DNA of 64,000 nt, from NCBI RefSeq assembly GCF_013407855.1, contig NZ_JACBZH010000001.1, positions 5,146,001 to 5,210,000 on the forward strand, in the 5' to 3' direction. Below the pieces are notes generated by a model, which was not told where the DNA came from, did no database searches, and saw only the letters and a list, made by a program, of their open reading frames with translations. A program made the translations under genes and the position numbers. This stretch comes from Actinopolymorpha rutila (GTDB taxonomy: Bacteria; Actinomycetota; Actinomycetes; Propionibacteriales; Actinopolymorphaceae). Each line of letters starts with the position of its first letter. Position 1 is the first letter of the stretch. Of the stretch, positions 16,031 to 25,302 are shown in pieces.

Positions 16031-17282
16031 GCGACGCCGGCGCGGGCCGCTGCGCCGCGCGCTCGCCGTCGTCCTCGCGATCTTCCTCGCCGTGGTGGTG
16101 GCCTGCGCGGGGTACGTCGGTTACGTCGCGGTCCGCAGCTCCCGGCCGGTGACGCTTCCCCCGCCGACCGGCGCCTACGCCGTCGGTCGTACGGCGTACG
16201 ACTGGACCGACGCCGGGCGGACGGACCCGCTCGCACCACACCCCGGCACGGCTCGCGAACTGTCGGTCTGGCTGTGGTACCCGGTCGCCCGGACCGACGC
16301 CGGGCGTGGGCACCCCGCCGACTACGCACCAGGCGAGTGGAGCCAACTGCACTTCCCTGGCCCGGTCGGGTTGGGCGAGGGCAGCTTCGGCAACCTCAGG
16401 ATCCACGCGCGGGAAGGTGTTCCGGTCGCGAACGGGAGATTCCCGGTGGTGGTGCTCGAGCCCGGGCTGGGCTTCGCCGCGCCGCAGTACACCACGCTCG
16501 CGGAGAACCTCGCCGGCCACGGCTACCTCGTCGCGGGCGTCACGCCGACCTACAGCGCGAACCTCGGCGTCGTGCACGGCCGGACGGTGAGAGCGAGCGA
16601 CGCGGGCAATCCGAGCGGCCTGGAAGGCACCTCGGCTCGGGCCACTGCCGAAGCGAAACGGATCGTCGCCGTGTGGGCCGCCGACGCGAGGTTCGCCGCG
16701 CGTCGGGTGGCGGCCCTCGACGGTTCCGGCGGGACCGTCGACCTTCGCGGGCACGTCGACACCGGCCGGGTCGCCTACGTCGGGCACTCCTTCGGCGGGG
16801 CGGCGTCGCTGGAGGCCTGCAGAACCGACGCCGCCTGCGCGGGAGCGGTCGACCTCGACGGCAAGGAGTTCGGTCCCGTCGTGCACACCGGGCTGCGCGT
16901 ACCGCTGATGCTCGTCGGCAGCGAGAACTCCTGCGTCACCGGCACCTGCTCGCCCGCGAGCGACACCGACCGCGGCGATCTCGCGGTCGCGCGTTCTCTG
17001 CTGGCGGCCAGCACGGGCGAGGAGTACGCCTACTCGATCACCGGTGCGCGGCACTTCAACTTCACCGACTACGGGGCGTACTACCTCGCGCGGCCACTGC
17101 GCGCTCTGCTGGCCCTGGGGCCCATCGACGGCGACCGCGCGCTGACAGTGCAGAACGCCTATCTGGTGGCGTTCCTCGACCATGTGGTGCACGGCTCCTC
17201 CCGGCCGCTGCTCACCGCCTCCCACTCGAGCAAGTATCCGGAGGTACGCGTCCTCCGCCATCGAGCGCCGCCGTCGCCGTGA
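16017..17282 (+). CDS. Membrane-anchored or secreted alpha/beta hydrolase (PAF-acetylhydrolase-like)
   Basis: The 421-residue protein has an uncleaved signal or anchor at about residues 15-38. An alpha/beta hydrolase core follows with nucleophile Ser in VGHSFGGAAS (about residue 255), the oxyanion segment VVVLEPGLGF (about 142) and a likely catalytic His in ITGARHFNFTD (about 343). The layout matches platelet-activating-factor acetylhydrolase-like esterases. GTG at 16017 is chosen for the GGGAG five nt upstream; GTG 16011 is possible. It overlaps the preceding gene's end. Its 3' end overlaps the converging kinase gene by 71 bp, which is unusually long. Confidence 0.88.
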   Translation: MARAERRRRGPLRRALAVVLAIFLAVVVACAGYVGYVAVRSSRPVTLPPPTGAYAVGRTAYDWTDAGRTDPLAPHPGTARELSVWLWYPVARTDAGRGHPADYAPGEWSQLHFPGPVGLGEGSFGNLRIHAREGVPVANGRFPVVVLEPGLGFAAPQYTTLAENLAGHGYLVAGVTPTYSANLGVVHGRTVRASDAGNPSGLEGTSARATAEAKRIVAVWAADARFAARRVAALDGSGGTVDLRGHVDTGRVAYVGHSFGGAASLEACRTDAACAGAVDLDGKEFGPVVHTGLRVPLMLVGSENSCVTGTCSPASDTDRGDLAVARSLLAASTGEEYAYSITGARHFNFTDYGAYYLARPLRALLALGPIDGDRALTVQNAYLVAFLDHVVHGSSRPLLTASHSSKYPEVRVLRHRAPPSP

Positions 17283-18231
17283 CCGGGGCCAGTCCTGGGG
17301 TCTCCCACTCGCCGGCGAGCCGGCGCAGCCGGCCGAGTACGACGTCGCGCCGGGACGGGGCGACGGCCTGGAGGTGGTCGGGCCAGCCGTACAGGATCAT
17401 CCGGATCTCGGCCGCAACGGTGGCCGCCCGGAGAGTGGCGTCGAGCGGGATGCCGCGCGCCTGCGCGTAGGCGGCGAACATCGCCTCCCTCGGCGGGTCG
17501 CCCCCGTCGAACTCCGCGCGCTGCCAGAGCAGCGCCAGGTCCACCGGCCCGCGATCCAGGCCGACCTCCTGCCAGTCGATCCACACGAACTCGTCGTCGG
17601 CGTCGAGCAGCAGGTTGTCGACGTGCCAGTCTCCGTGGCACAGGCAGGTCGGCAACCGGGACAGCGCGTCGGCGAACTCGCCTTCCCGGTCCAGCAACGG
17701 CCCGGCGAGGGGATCGTGGCCCAGCCGCCGCCAGGCTGCACGGACACTATGGGCGGCCACGGCCGGTGCACCTGTTTCGCGGCGGGGCAGCCAGCCGAAC
17801 CCGGTAACGCCGGCGGCGACCTCCGGTCGATGCAGGGCACCGAGCTGGGCGGCCGCCCGCTCCCAGTCGCGCGCGGCCCACCGGTCCGGCGGCGGCGCGG
17901 GTCGGGCGTTCGTGAGCAACAGCACGGTCTGCCCGTCTGCCGTCTCGGCACCGGCGAGCAACCGCGGCGTGCGTACCGGAAGCAAACCAGCCACGTCGCG
18001 GTAGAAGCCGAGCTCGCGCCGGGCGCGGTCACCGCCGCTGGTCACCTTGAGGACGACCTCCCGATCGCCGTCCAGAGCCAGCAGGTGGACGGCCGAACCG
18101 GACGCACCCCCGGCCAGGCGGCGATGCCGGAGCACCCGGCCGAGGCCGGGCGGGAGGTCACGCCCGAGCACGGCGAGCGCCCGGTCCACGGACTCCGCGT
18201 CGGTGGGCGGCGTACCCGGCGGTTCGTTCAT
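17212..18231 (-). CDS. Aminoglycoside phosphotransferase-family kinase-like protein
   Basis: The 339-residue protein has the APH/choline-kinase fold: GGASGSAVHLLAL near residue 41, VVLKVTSGG near 60 (the ATP Lys), LCHGDWHVDNLLLDADDE near 200 (Brenner catalytic loop with Asp) and VWIDWQEVG near 217 (metal Asp). It phosphorylates a small hydroxyl compound, and resistance to a drug is only one of many options. GGAGGAATCG precedes the ATG. It converges on the PAF-acetylhydrolase-like gene with a 71-bp antisense overlap, so one of the two 3' ends may be longer than in relatives. Confidence 0.9.
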   Translation of the reverse strand: MNEPPGTPPTDAESVDRALAVLGRDLPPGLGRVLRHRRLAGGASGSAVHLLALDGDREVVLKVTSGGDRARRELGFYRDVAGLLPVRTPRLLAGAETADGQTVLLLTNARPAPPPDRWAARDWERAAAQLGALHRPEVAAGVTGFGWLPRRETGAPAVAAHSVRAAWRRLGHDPLAGPLLDREGEFADALSRLPTCLCHGDWHVDNLLLDADDEFVWIDWQEVGLDRGPVDLALLWQRAEFDGGDPPREAMFAAYAQARGIPLDATLRAATVAAEIRMILYGWPDHLQAVAPSRRDVVLGRLRRLAGEWETPGLAPVTATAALDGGGRVPPDTCSSGRR

Positions 18232-18328
18232 CGATTCCTCCGTGGTCGGCGGGAGAACCATGGCCGGTGAACCATGGAGGACTCGGTATAGCAGCGACCA
18301 CCGACACCCATGACCAGGAAAGCTTCCG

Positions 18329-18334
18329 TATGGT
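18329..18334 (+). promoter_or_regulatory. -10 box of a leaderless gene
   Basis: TATGGT ends 6 nt before the GTG at 18341, the spacing of leaderless starts. No Shine-Dalgarno site is present. No convincing -35 is seen. Confidence 0.45.
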
Positions 18335-18340
18335 GAGCCG

Positions 18341-18838
18341 GTGAACGACACCCCCATCTCGCTGCGCCGGATGACGGACGAGGACCGGCCCACGATCGAC
18401 CGGCTGTGGCAGCTGTACGCGCACGACCTGTCGGAGTTCCGCGGCACGATGCCCGACGCCGCGGGCCTGTTCAAGTGGACGCGGGTGCCCGCCTACTTCG
18501 ACGACCCGGACAGGTGCGGCTACCTCGTAATGCACGACCGGGGGCCGGCCGGGTTCGCGCTGGTGCGCGGGCTGAAGGACGACCACAGGTTGATGGGCGA
18601 GTTCTTCGTCGTTCGGGCGGTACGCCGCCGTGGGGTGGGCCACGACGTCGCGCACGAACTGCTCCGGCTGCACCCCGGCAGGTGGGAGATCCCGTTCCAG
18701 GAGGAGAACCCCGGGGCGGCGAGGTTCTGGCGGCGTATCGCGACCGAGGCGGTCGGCGACACCTGGACCGAGGAACGCCGACCGGTGCCGGGCAAGCCGC
18801 AGATCCCGCCGGACGTCTGGCTCTCTCTCACGGTCTGA
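18341..18838 (+). CDS. GNAT-family N-acetyltransferase
   Basis: The 165-residue protein carries the GNAT acetyl-CoA loop in FFVVRAVRRRGVGHDVAHELL (residues about 88-108). The N-terminus (SLRRMTDEDRPTIDRLWQLYAHDLSEF) and C-terminal region (FQEENPGAARFWRRIA) are typical. GTG is the start and is probably leaderless. It is divergent from the APH-like gene across about 110 bp. The acceptor substrate is unknown. Confidence 0.92.
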   Translation: MNDTPISLRRMTDEDRPTIDRLWQLYAHDLSEFRGTMPDAAGLFKWTRVPAYFDDPDRCGYLVMHDRGPAGFALVRGLKDDHRLMGEFFVVRAVRRRGVGHDVAHELLRLHPGRWEIPFQEENPGAARFWRRIATEAVGDTWTEERRPVPGKPQIPPDVWLSLTV

Positions 18839-18873
18839 GCACGCCTCGGCCTGACGGAACCAGGCCCCGCACC

Positions 18874-18905
18874 GGCTCAGTCGTCGTCGGGCTCAGTCGT
18901 CGTCG
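18874..18905. repeat. Two tandem 16-bp units across a stop codon
   Basis: GGCTCAGTCGTCGTCG occurs twice head to tail (18874-18889, 18890-18905), with a partial third. The second copy contains the stop of the GH127 gene (TCA at 18893-18895) and its Asp-Asp-Asp codons; the first is a downstream duplicate that repeats the stop in another frame. Confidence 0.8.
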
Positions 18906-20785
18906 GGCTCGGGCGTCACGGTCACGGTGGGCAGCTCGGCCACCCGGAGCCGGGCCGAGCCGTAGGGCAGCAACCGCAGCTCCATCACCGGCGCCCGGGT
19001 GCTCACCGGACCGGCCGGTGGCGGACCCGCGGAGTTGTCCCGCATCCGCCACTGGCGCAGCGGGGCTCCGCGTCCGTGCACCACCACCGGAGCCGCGTCC
19101 ACGTCGTACGGCACCGGCCCGACAGGGCGGCGCTCGACCGGCCAGGAGTCGATGCCGGCGGGGTCGTCGACCCAGGCGCCGAGGTTCCAGAACGTGCGGG
19201 GCGTGATCTCCCACTCGGCGAGACCTGCGTGGTCGGGCACCGGGCGCCAGATCTCACCGACCGCGTGCACGAGCACCAGCGGTCCGAGGCGGAAGCCGAC
19301 CGCGCCGTCGTCCCGCGGCACGGTCCGCAGCCGCATCGGCAACCCGAGGCGGACCACGTCGCCGTCGGCCCACGTCCGCCGCACGGTGACCCAGCCGTCC
19401 TCGTCCGGCGTGACGGGGATCGACTCCGACCCCACGGTCAGGGCCGGCTCCTGGCACCAGCCCGGGATCCGCAGCCGCAGCGCGAACTCGTGCGCCACCG
19501 CCGTGCCGACCCCGATCTCCACCACGTCGTCGAAGGGATAGCTGGTGCGTACGTCCAGCCGCACCGGACGGCCGGCCAGCTCCGCGTCGACCTGGCACGG
19601 GGCGTAGGCGACGGCGGCCAGGGTCTGGTCGTCGGCCCGCATCCACAGCGACCTGGCGAACTTCGGCCAGCCCTGGTGGAGGTTCGCCGTGCAGCAACCG
19701 AAGTGTGGCTCGAGGCCGAAGACGTTGGCGTCGGGCCCGCTGAAGCTCCAGTCGCGGTCGGCGAAGGAGACCAGCACCTGGTTGGCCTGCTGGTGGTACT
19801 GGTGGGCGAGCATGCGCGGGTCGCTGCTCGCCGCGAGCAGGTTGAACGCGGTCTGCTCCAGCAGGTCGGCGTAGGTCCCGTCACCGAGGATCCGCACCAG
19901 GTGCTCGAGGCTGAACATCAACTCGACCACCAGGCAGGTCTCCACGCCGTGGTGGGGCTCGCGGCCGCCGAGCCACTCGTCACCCGAGAAGCAGCCGTGC
20001 ACGAGCCCGTGCAGGCGCATCAGGTTGGCCAGCATCTCCCGCGTCTGCTCCGCGCGCCGGCCCGGTCCCCCGTCACGGTCGTCGGCGTCGTCGAGCAGGG
20101 CGGCGACGGCCGGCGTCTTCAGCCCCATCGCGACGTTGACCCCGTGGGTCAGGTGGCGGAACGCCGGAGCGGGCCCTGCGGGCAGGTCACGGGTGAGGAA
20201 CGTCGCCCAGTCGTGGGTCTGGGCGAGGAGCAGCCGGCCCAGGTCGAGCAGCCACTCCTCCCCCGTTCGGTCGTACAGCCACATGACGGACAGGACGTTG
20301 TCCGCGCCGCGCGCGCGTCCCCAGCCGTGCAGCGGCCGCCCGGGCAGAGTCCGCGCCTGGAAGGTGAAGTAGCTGCGCAGGAACGGCGGCACGCGTTGGT
20401 CGCCGGTGGCGTCGGCGTACTGCGTGAGGACCTTCAGCATCACCATCCGCGGCCACCAGTCATCGTCGGCCGGGCCGAACTGCCCGTCGTCGCGCTGGCT
20501 CACCAGGACGGCCTCGATCCACTTCTGCGCCCTGGTCGACAGGTCGGCGTCGTCGAGGAGGTACGCCAGCGGTATCAGCCCGTCGAGGTAGTAGGGCCCG
20601 CGTTCCCAGCCCTCACCGTCACCGCCGAGCCAGGCGCTGTCCGGCCCGACGTCGGGCCAGATGTCCTCCAGCCGCCCGGTCTGGCCGTCGGCCTGCAGCC
20701 GCAACTGGTCGGCCAGCCAGCCCCTTGGCCGGATCGCGCCCAGTGGGAGTTCGGTGAGCCGGGCCAGGCTGCGCACGTTCGGCAC
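18893..20785 (-). CDS. GH127-type beta-L-arabinofuranosidase (DUF1680)
   Basis: The 630-residue protein has an (alpha/alpha)6 catalytic domain: RPRGWLADQL near residue 19, DDDWWPRMVMLKVL near 108, HHGVETCLVVELMFSLEHL near 283 with the conserved Glu, and HFGCCTANLHQGWPKF near 363. In characterised GH127 enzymes the Glu and paired Cys bind zinc and one Cys is the nucleophile. C-terminal beta-sandwich domains follow. No signal peptide is seen, so it probably acts on imported oligosaccharides. GTG starts 3 nt after the stop of the acetyltransferase gene. The subfamily within DUF1680 is not certain. Confidence 0.9.
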   Translation of the reverse strand: MPNVRSLARLTELPLGAIRPRGWLADQLRLQADGQTGRLEDIWPDVGPDSAWLGGDGEGWERGPYYLDGLIPLAYLLDDADLSTRAQKWIEAVLVSQRDDGQFGPADDDWWPRMVMLKVLTQYADATGDQRVPPFLRSYFTFQARTLPGRPLHGWGRARGADNVLSVMWLYDRTGEEWLLDLGRLLLAQTHDWATFLTRDLPAGPAPAFRHLTHGVNVAMGLKTPAVAALLDDADDRDGGPGRRAEQTREMLANLMRLHGLVHGCFSGDEWLGGREPHHGVETCLVVELMFSLEHLVRILGDGTYADLLEQTAFNLLAASSDPRMLAHQYHQQANQVLVSFADRDWSFSGPDANVFGLEPHFGCCTANLHQGWPKFARSLWMRADDQTLAAVAYAPCQVDAELAGRPVRLDVRTSYPFDDVVEIGVGTAVAHEFALRLRIPGWCQEPALTVGSESIPVTPDEDGWVTVRRTWADGDVVRLGLPMRLRTVPRDDGAVGFRLGPLVLVHAVGEIWRPVPDHAGLAEWEITPRTFWNLGAWVDDPAGIDSWPVERRPVGPVPYDVDAAPVVVHGRGAPLRQWRMRDNSAGPPPAGPVSTRAPVMELRLLPYGSARLRVAELPTVTVTPEPDDD

Positions 20786-20788
20786 GGG

Positions 20789-21388
20789 TCAGCCCTCGAC
20801 CGGCCACTCGGCGGGCTGGAGCGGTGCCCCCAGCCGTTCGCAGATCTCCCGCCACCGCTCGACCATCCCGGCCGCCCACAGGTGCGGACGGAAGCCGAGC
20901 CGGAGATAGGTGTGCAACGCCGGAAGCCGGAAATCGTCGGTCTGCAGATAGACACATTTCGCGCCGACCTCGACCAGGCGAGCGGTCGCCGCGGCGGTGA
21001 CCGCTCGGCCGAGTCCCCGGCCGCTGTGGTCGGGGTGCGCGGCGATCCAGCCGACCTCGTGGCCGTTCGGATAGAGGTCGGGCACGGGCCGGCGCTGCGA
21101 CATACCGGTCGCCACGACCGTGCCGGTCGGCTCGTGCACGACCAGGTGCCAGCCGTCGGGGACGACACTCTCCAGCACCTCGCGGAGCTTGTCGTCGTCC
21201 CACGTGCCGAGCTCGACCCGCGCCATCAGCTCCCGGAACGCGGGAACGTACTGGTCAGGGTCGCCCTGGCGGAGGACGTAACCGTCCGGCAGCCGAGTGG
21301 CCTCGGCGTCGGGCGCCTCCCCGGCCGGCCAGAGCATCCGCAACTGCTGCGGTGCTCCCCCCTCGGTCCAGCCGTCTTCTGCACCCAT
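20789..21388 (-). CDS. GNAT-family N-acetyltransferase upstream of GH127 gene
   Basis: The 199-residue protein has a GNAT core with VGWIAAHPDHSGRGLGRAVT (residues about 112-131) and a C-terminal LPALHTYLRLGF. The ATG at 21388 is preferred because GGAGG lies 5 nt upstream; an earlier in-frame start at 21445 would add 19 residues. It is the first gene of a two-gene operon with the GH127 enzyme (3-nt gap). What it acetylates is unknown. The 225 bp upstream, to the carboxypeptidase stop, hold no feature I can support. Confidence 0.9.
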   Translation of the reverse strand: MGAEDGWTEGGAPQQLRMLWPAGEAPDAEATRLPDGYVLRQGDPDQYVPAFRELMARVELGTWDDDKLREVLESVVPDGWHLVVHEPTGTVVATGMSQRRPVPDLYPNGHEVGWIAAHPDHSGRGLGRAVTAAATARLVEVGAKCVYLQTDDFRLPALHTYLRLGFRPHLWAAGMVERWREICERLGAPLQPAEWPVEG

Positions 21389-21613
21389 GCGCACCTCCAG
21401 CCACTCGTGCGGGTCGAGCTCCCCGCCACTACTTCGCCTCGACAACTTTCACGACGTTCGGCCAACCTACCCGGACGCACCGACATGACTTCAAGGTCCT
21501 GATCCGGGCGCGTCGTGTCGCCGGACACGCGAAGGTCCCCGTACGCCGCGGCGACAGCCACGGTGCACGGGGACCCGGAACACGAGCCGCGCGGGCTCAG
21601 CGGCTCCTCGCGG

Positions 21614-24223
21614 TCAGCGTTCTCCTCCCAGCAGCAGCGAGTTGAACAGCAGCTTGTACGTGCCGTGCGCCTGCGCCCGGTGCTGCACGCTGGTGCCGAG
21701 CAGGACCACGCGCCCCTTGCCGTACGTCACGTCGGCCACCGCCGCCTTGCCTGCGATCAGGTCCTCACCGAGCAGCCAGCCGCTCCGCAGGATGTTCCCC
21801 TGCGGGTAGGTCACCGGAGTGCTGACCGATCCGGCATCACCGGTGACCGTGAACGCCGGGCTGGTCGAGGAGTACGCGTCCAGCTTCTCCGGCAGGCCCC
21901 ACGTCACCGGCGTGGTGGGCTGCACCTGGGTCGCCACCACCGAACCCGGCGAGTAGTACTTCGTGGACGGCACTCCCTCGGTGACGTCGGTGACCGGGAA
22001 GTCGCCGAACGCCTGGATCGGCAGCTGGGCGGCGTCGTTGACCGTGACGAGCGTCCCGCCCTCCTCGACGAACTTCTTCAGGTTGGCCACACCCGCGGCG
22101 GTCATGCCGCCGGTGTACTCGGCGGGTAGGGAGCCCTCGCGCAGGCCGTTCAGCATCCGGGAGTACGTCGCGTCCGGCAGCACCAGCACGTCGTACTTCT
22201 TCGCCAGCGAGCCCGCCCGCACGTCTGCGTCGTGCACCTGGGCGTACGGGAACTTGAACTGCTCCAGCACGTAGCGGGTCCAGCCCTCGTCGGAGTTGCC
22301 GCCCCAGCCGTGGTAGAGCCCAACTCGGGGCCCGCTGACCGGCACGGTCTTCGCCGGCTCGGTGGCCACCCCTGCGACCGTCAGCCCGAGACCGCGGGCC
22401 TGGCCGCGCACCTTCACCTCACTCGAGCGCCCCGCCGGGACCAGGAACGTGCCCGCGGGCCAGGTGCCCTGGTCGGTCTGCACCGCCTCGAGGGTGCGGG
22501 TCACCTTCTCACCGGAGCGCATCAGCTGCATCGCGGCGGTGTAGGAGTCGTTGACCCGCGGGTCGAGGGCGTACGCGTAACCCGGCGTCCGGCTCGGCAT
22601 CTGCGGGGTGGGCACGCTCGCCCACGTCACCTGCCGGGACGGCACGTCGATCTTCGCGTCCACCTTGTCGACGTCGACACCCATCTGGTACTGCAGTGTC
22701 CAGCCGGCCATGTCGTACGGGCGTTCCGGCGTGCCGTCGGGGTTGCGCCGGTCGGGGTAGTTCTGCGGGTTGAGCAGGTCGACGACGTACGGCCGGAACG
22801 GCTGCGCCTCCCGCACGATGTAGCTGCCCGCGGGGTAGGTGCGGTCGCCGACCGCGAACGCCCTGCTCGCCTGCTCGACCTCGACGTCACCCCAGCGCAG
22901 GACGTTGACCATCTTGGCCGCGGTGGCGAAGTCGGTCTGGTCGGCCGGGATGACGTACGCGACGTTCCCGCCGGCCTCGATGGCCTGCTTGCCCATCCGG
23001 TAGGCGCCGTACAGCCAGCCCTCCCGGTCGCTGGCGGCAGTGTTGAGGTAGGCCCAGCCGGTCGACTCGATGTAGGAGCAGCTGTCCTTCAGGTGCCACC
23101 AGCCACCCTTGTAGGGGCTCGGGTAGAACGCCGACGGCTCCGACGTCGACACGCCCTGGTAGGGGAACTCCTTCGGGAACTTCGCCGGGTCCTCGAACTT
23201 CGGCGTCGCGGAGGCGTGCGCGGTCTCGCTGAGCAGGCCGATCTGGTTGTGGAACGCCGGCACCGAACGCAGTCCGCCGTTCCACCACTGGTCGTACTGC
23301 TGCCGGGACACCGCGCCGACCTTGCCCTCGCGGTCCAGCCGCTGGGTCATCGAGTCGCCCATGAGGTTGATGCCCCGGATCACCTCGGCCGGGATGTTGG
23401 GGTTGCTCGGGTCCTTGAACGGCGGGATGAAGATCCGCGCGGGGTACGCCGCGGTCTGGTGGGTGTTGTAGACCATCTGCGGGTACCACTGGTGCCACAG
23501 GATGTCGCCCTGGTTACGGGTCTCCTGCAGGTTGAACATGAACCAGTCGCGGTTGTCGTCGTGGCCGGCGTACTTCTGGTACAGCTCGGGATAGCTCGAG
23601 TCCTGGTAGGGCCCGCCCACGTGGTCCATGTACCACTTGGAGATGTGCGTCGTCCCGTCCGGGTTGACGTTCGGGTTGAACAACGTGATGACGTTCTCGC
23701 GGATCGACTTCGCCTCCGCGCTCTCGCTGCGCACCAGGTCGTACGCGAACTGCGGGGCCGTCTGCGTCGGCGCGACCTCGGTGGAGTGGATGCCGAAGTC
23801 CACCCAGGCGACGGTCTTCCCCTCGGCGGCGAGGTCCTTGGCCTGCGCGTCGGTCAGCCCGCGCGCGTGTGCCAGGCGTTCGGCGATGCCGCGGTACTTC
23901 TTCAGGTTGTCCGGGGTGAGGTTGTCCGGCGTGGACACGATGCCCAGCACCTGGTCGCGACCCTCGGAGGTCTTGCCGATGCTCATCATCTGCAGCCGGT
24001 CGCTGGCCTTGTCGAGCGCGCCGAAGTAGTCGGTGATCTGTTCGTAGGTGGCCAGCTTGTAGTCGGTGCAGGGCTCGAAGCCGAGCACCGAGGCGGGGGT
24101 GGGCAGGTTGTCCTCGCGCGGGTCGCTCGCCTTCGCCAGCGACCCCGAGGCGGAGGGGCCGACGACGGCGGCCAGCGCCGCGACGAGCGGAACCACGAGT
24201 CCTGCTTGAAGTTTGCGTCGCAT
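21614..24223 (-). CDS. Secreted M14-family zinc carboxypeptidase with C-terminal GATase-like domain
   Basis: The 869-residue protein has a signal peptide (residues 1-30). The M14 domain shows zinc ligands His146 and Glu149 in FGIHSTEVAPT and a further His in YNTHQTA. Residues from about 620 (VGLYHGWGGNSDEGWTRYVL) form a class I amidotransferase-like fold (LKKFVEEGGTLVTVND) of the type that follows bacterial M14 domains as a noncatalytic module. It should trim peptides outside the cell. GAGG precedes the ATG at 24223. The leader carries two 17-bp direct repeats. The gene stands alone. Confidence 0.92.
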   Translation of the reverse strand: MRRKLQAGLVVPLVAALAAVVGPSASGSLAKASDPREDNLPTPASVLGFEPCTDYKLATYEQITDYFGALDKASDRLQMMSIGKTSEGRDQVLGIVSTPDNLTPDNLKKYRGIAERLAHARGLTDAQAKDLAAEGKTVAWVDFGIHSTEVAPTQTAPQFAYDLVRSESAEAKSIRENVITLFNPNVNPDGTTHISKWYMDHVGGPYQDSSYPELYQKYAGHDDNRDWFMFNLQETRNQGDILWHQWYPQMVYNTHQTAAYPARIFIPPFKDPSNPNIPAEVIRGINLMGDSMTQRLDREGKVGAVSRQQYDQWWNGGLRSVPAFHNQIGLLSETAHASATPKFEDPAKFPKEFPYQGVSTSEPSAFYPSPYKGGWWHLKDSCSYIESTGWAYLNTAASDREGWLYGAYRMGKQAIEAGGNVAYVIPADQTDFATAAKMVNVLRWGDVEVEQASRAFAVGDRTYPAGSYIVREAQPFRPYVVDLLNPQNYPDRRNPDGTPERPYDMAGWTLQYQMGVDVDKVDAKIDVPSRQVTWASVPTPQMPSRTPGYAYALDPRVNDSYTAAMQLMRSGEKVTRTLEAVQTDQGTWPAGTFLVPAGRSSEVKVRGQARGLGLTVAGVATEPAKTVPVSGPRVGLYHGWGGNSDEGWTRYVLEQFKFPYAQVHDADVRAGSLAKKYDVLVLPDATYSRMLNGLREGSLPAEYTGGMTAAGVANLKKFVEEGGTLVTVNDAAQLPIQAFGDFPVTDVTEGVPSTKYYSPGSVVATQVQPTTPVTWGLPEKLDAYSSTSPAFTVTGDAGSVSTPVTYPQGNILRSGWLLGEDLIAGKAAVADVTYGKGRVVLLGTSVQHRAQAHGTYKLLFNSLLLGGER

Positions 24224-24229
24224 GCGTAC

Positions 24230-24270
24230 CTCAAGACACGAGTAGGAGGAACACTCAGGACACGAGTAGG
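24230..24270. repeat. Two 17-bp direct repeats in the carboxypeptidase leader
   Basis: CTCAAGACACGAGTAGG (24230-24246) and CTCAGGACACGAGTAGG (24254-24270) differ at one base and are 24 bp apart, just upstream of the minus-strand start at 24223. They may be regulator half-sites on the same helix face. Confidence 0.6.
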
Positions 24271-24426
24271 GACACCTCGGCCATGGAAATGATCAATCTA
24301 GGTACGAACCCGCTGCGTCACAAGACCGTGTCTGAACGTGGCCGGATGACCGTTTCCTTGCCACCGCATGGGGATCTCGTGGTACGCCCAGGTGGGAAAG
24401 AAGCCGCTCCCCTACAGTGGGGCCTC

Positions 24427-25302
24427 ATGCGCCACGGCATCGTGATCCTGCCCGAACACCGCTGGTCGGAGGCTGCCCCGCGGTGGAAACGTGCCGAAGA
24501 GTACGGATTCGACCACGCGTGGACCTACGACCACCTGGCGTGGCGCAGTCTCGCCGACGGGCCGTGGTTCGGCACGGTTCCGACCCTGACCGCGGCCGCG
24601 ATGGTGACCTCGCGGATCAAGCTGGGGACCTACGTGGCCACGCCCAACTTCCGTCATCCGGTGTCGTTCCTGCGGGACGTCCTCGGCCTCGACGACATCA
24701 GCGCGGGCCGGTTCCTGCTCGGCGTCGGCTCCGGCGGCACCGGCTTCGACGCGACCGTGCTCGGTCACGACACCCTGTCCCCGCCGCTGCTCGTCGCGCG
24801 TCTCGGAGAGTTCCTGGACCTGCTGGACCGGTTGCTGACCGAGGATGACGTCAGCCATGCGGGCGACTACTTCACGGCGGTGCACGCGCGCACCCGGCCC
24901 GGCAGCCTGCACCAGCCGAGGCTTCCCATCCTGGTCGCCGCGAACGGGCCCAAGGCCATGCGGCTCGCCTCGCGGCACGGCCAGGGCTGGATCACCTACG
25001 GCAAGGGAGGCCAGGGCGACCTGCCGCAGTGGTGGCGGGGCGTCGCGGACCTGGCCACCCGCTTCGACGACATCCTTGCCCAGGACGGCCGCGACCCGGC
25101 CACGATCGACCGCTACCTGTCCCTGGACAGCGACGACCACTTCGCGCTCGCCAGCACCGAGTCCTTCGCCGACGCGACGGGCAGGGCGGCCGAGCTCGGC
25201 TTCACCGACGTGGTGGTGCACTGGCCACGGCCCGACGGCATCTACGCCGGCGACGAAGCCGTGCTCGACAAGGTCGCGAGCGACTACCTGTCAGCTCCGT
25301 AG
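24427..25302 (+). CDS. LLM-class flavin-dependent oxidoreductase
   Basis: The 291-residue protein is a luciferase-like TIM barrel: GIVILPEHRWSEAAPRWKRAEEYGFDHAWTYDH at the N-terminus (quoted in part: WKRAEEYGFDHAW), RFLLGVGSGGTGFD near 100 and LPILVAANGPKAMRLASRHG near 165. Actinomycete members often use coenzyme F420 rather than FMN. The ATG at 24427 is chosen from the family start; TACAGT lies 8 nt upstream, so the mRNA may be leaderless. The last 19 bp overlap the converging PfkB gene. Confidence 0.9.
   Translation: MRHGIVILPEHRWSEAAPRWKRAEEYGFDHAWTYDHLAWRSLADGPWFGTVPTLTAAAMVTSRIKLGTYVATPNFRHPVSFLRDVLGLDDISAGRFLLGVGSGGTGFDATVLGHDTLSPPLLVARLGEFLDLLDRLLTEDDVSHAGDYFTAVHARTRPGSLHQPRLPILVAANGPKAMRLASRHGQGWITYGKGGQGDLPQWWRGVADLATRFDDILAQDGRDPATIDRYLSLDSDDHFALASTESFADATGRAAELGFTDVVVHWPRPDGIYAGDEAVLDKVASDYLSAP

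Noticed and set aside
17212-18231. Drug-resistance gene call for the APH-like proteins
   Set aside because: The fold covers many substrates; no cluster or residue supports a named antibiotic, so only kinase-like is claimed.
19076-21502. 808-codon open frame on the plus strand
   Set aside because: It runs antisense through the GH127 and acetyltransferase genes with no recognisable motif.
22232-24292. 686-codon open frame on the plus strand
   Set aside because: It is antisense to the M14 carboxypeptidase gene, rich in Arg/Val/His and without domains; an artefact of high GC at third positions.
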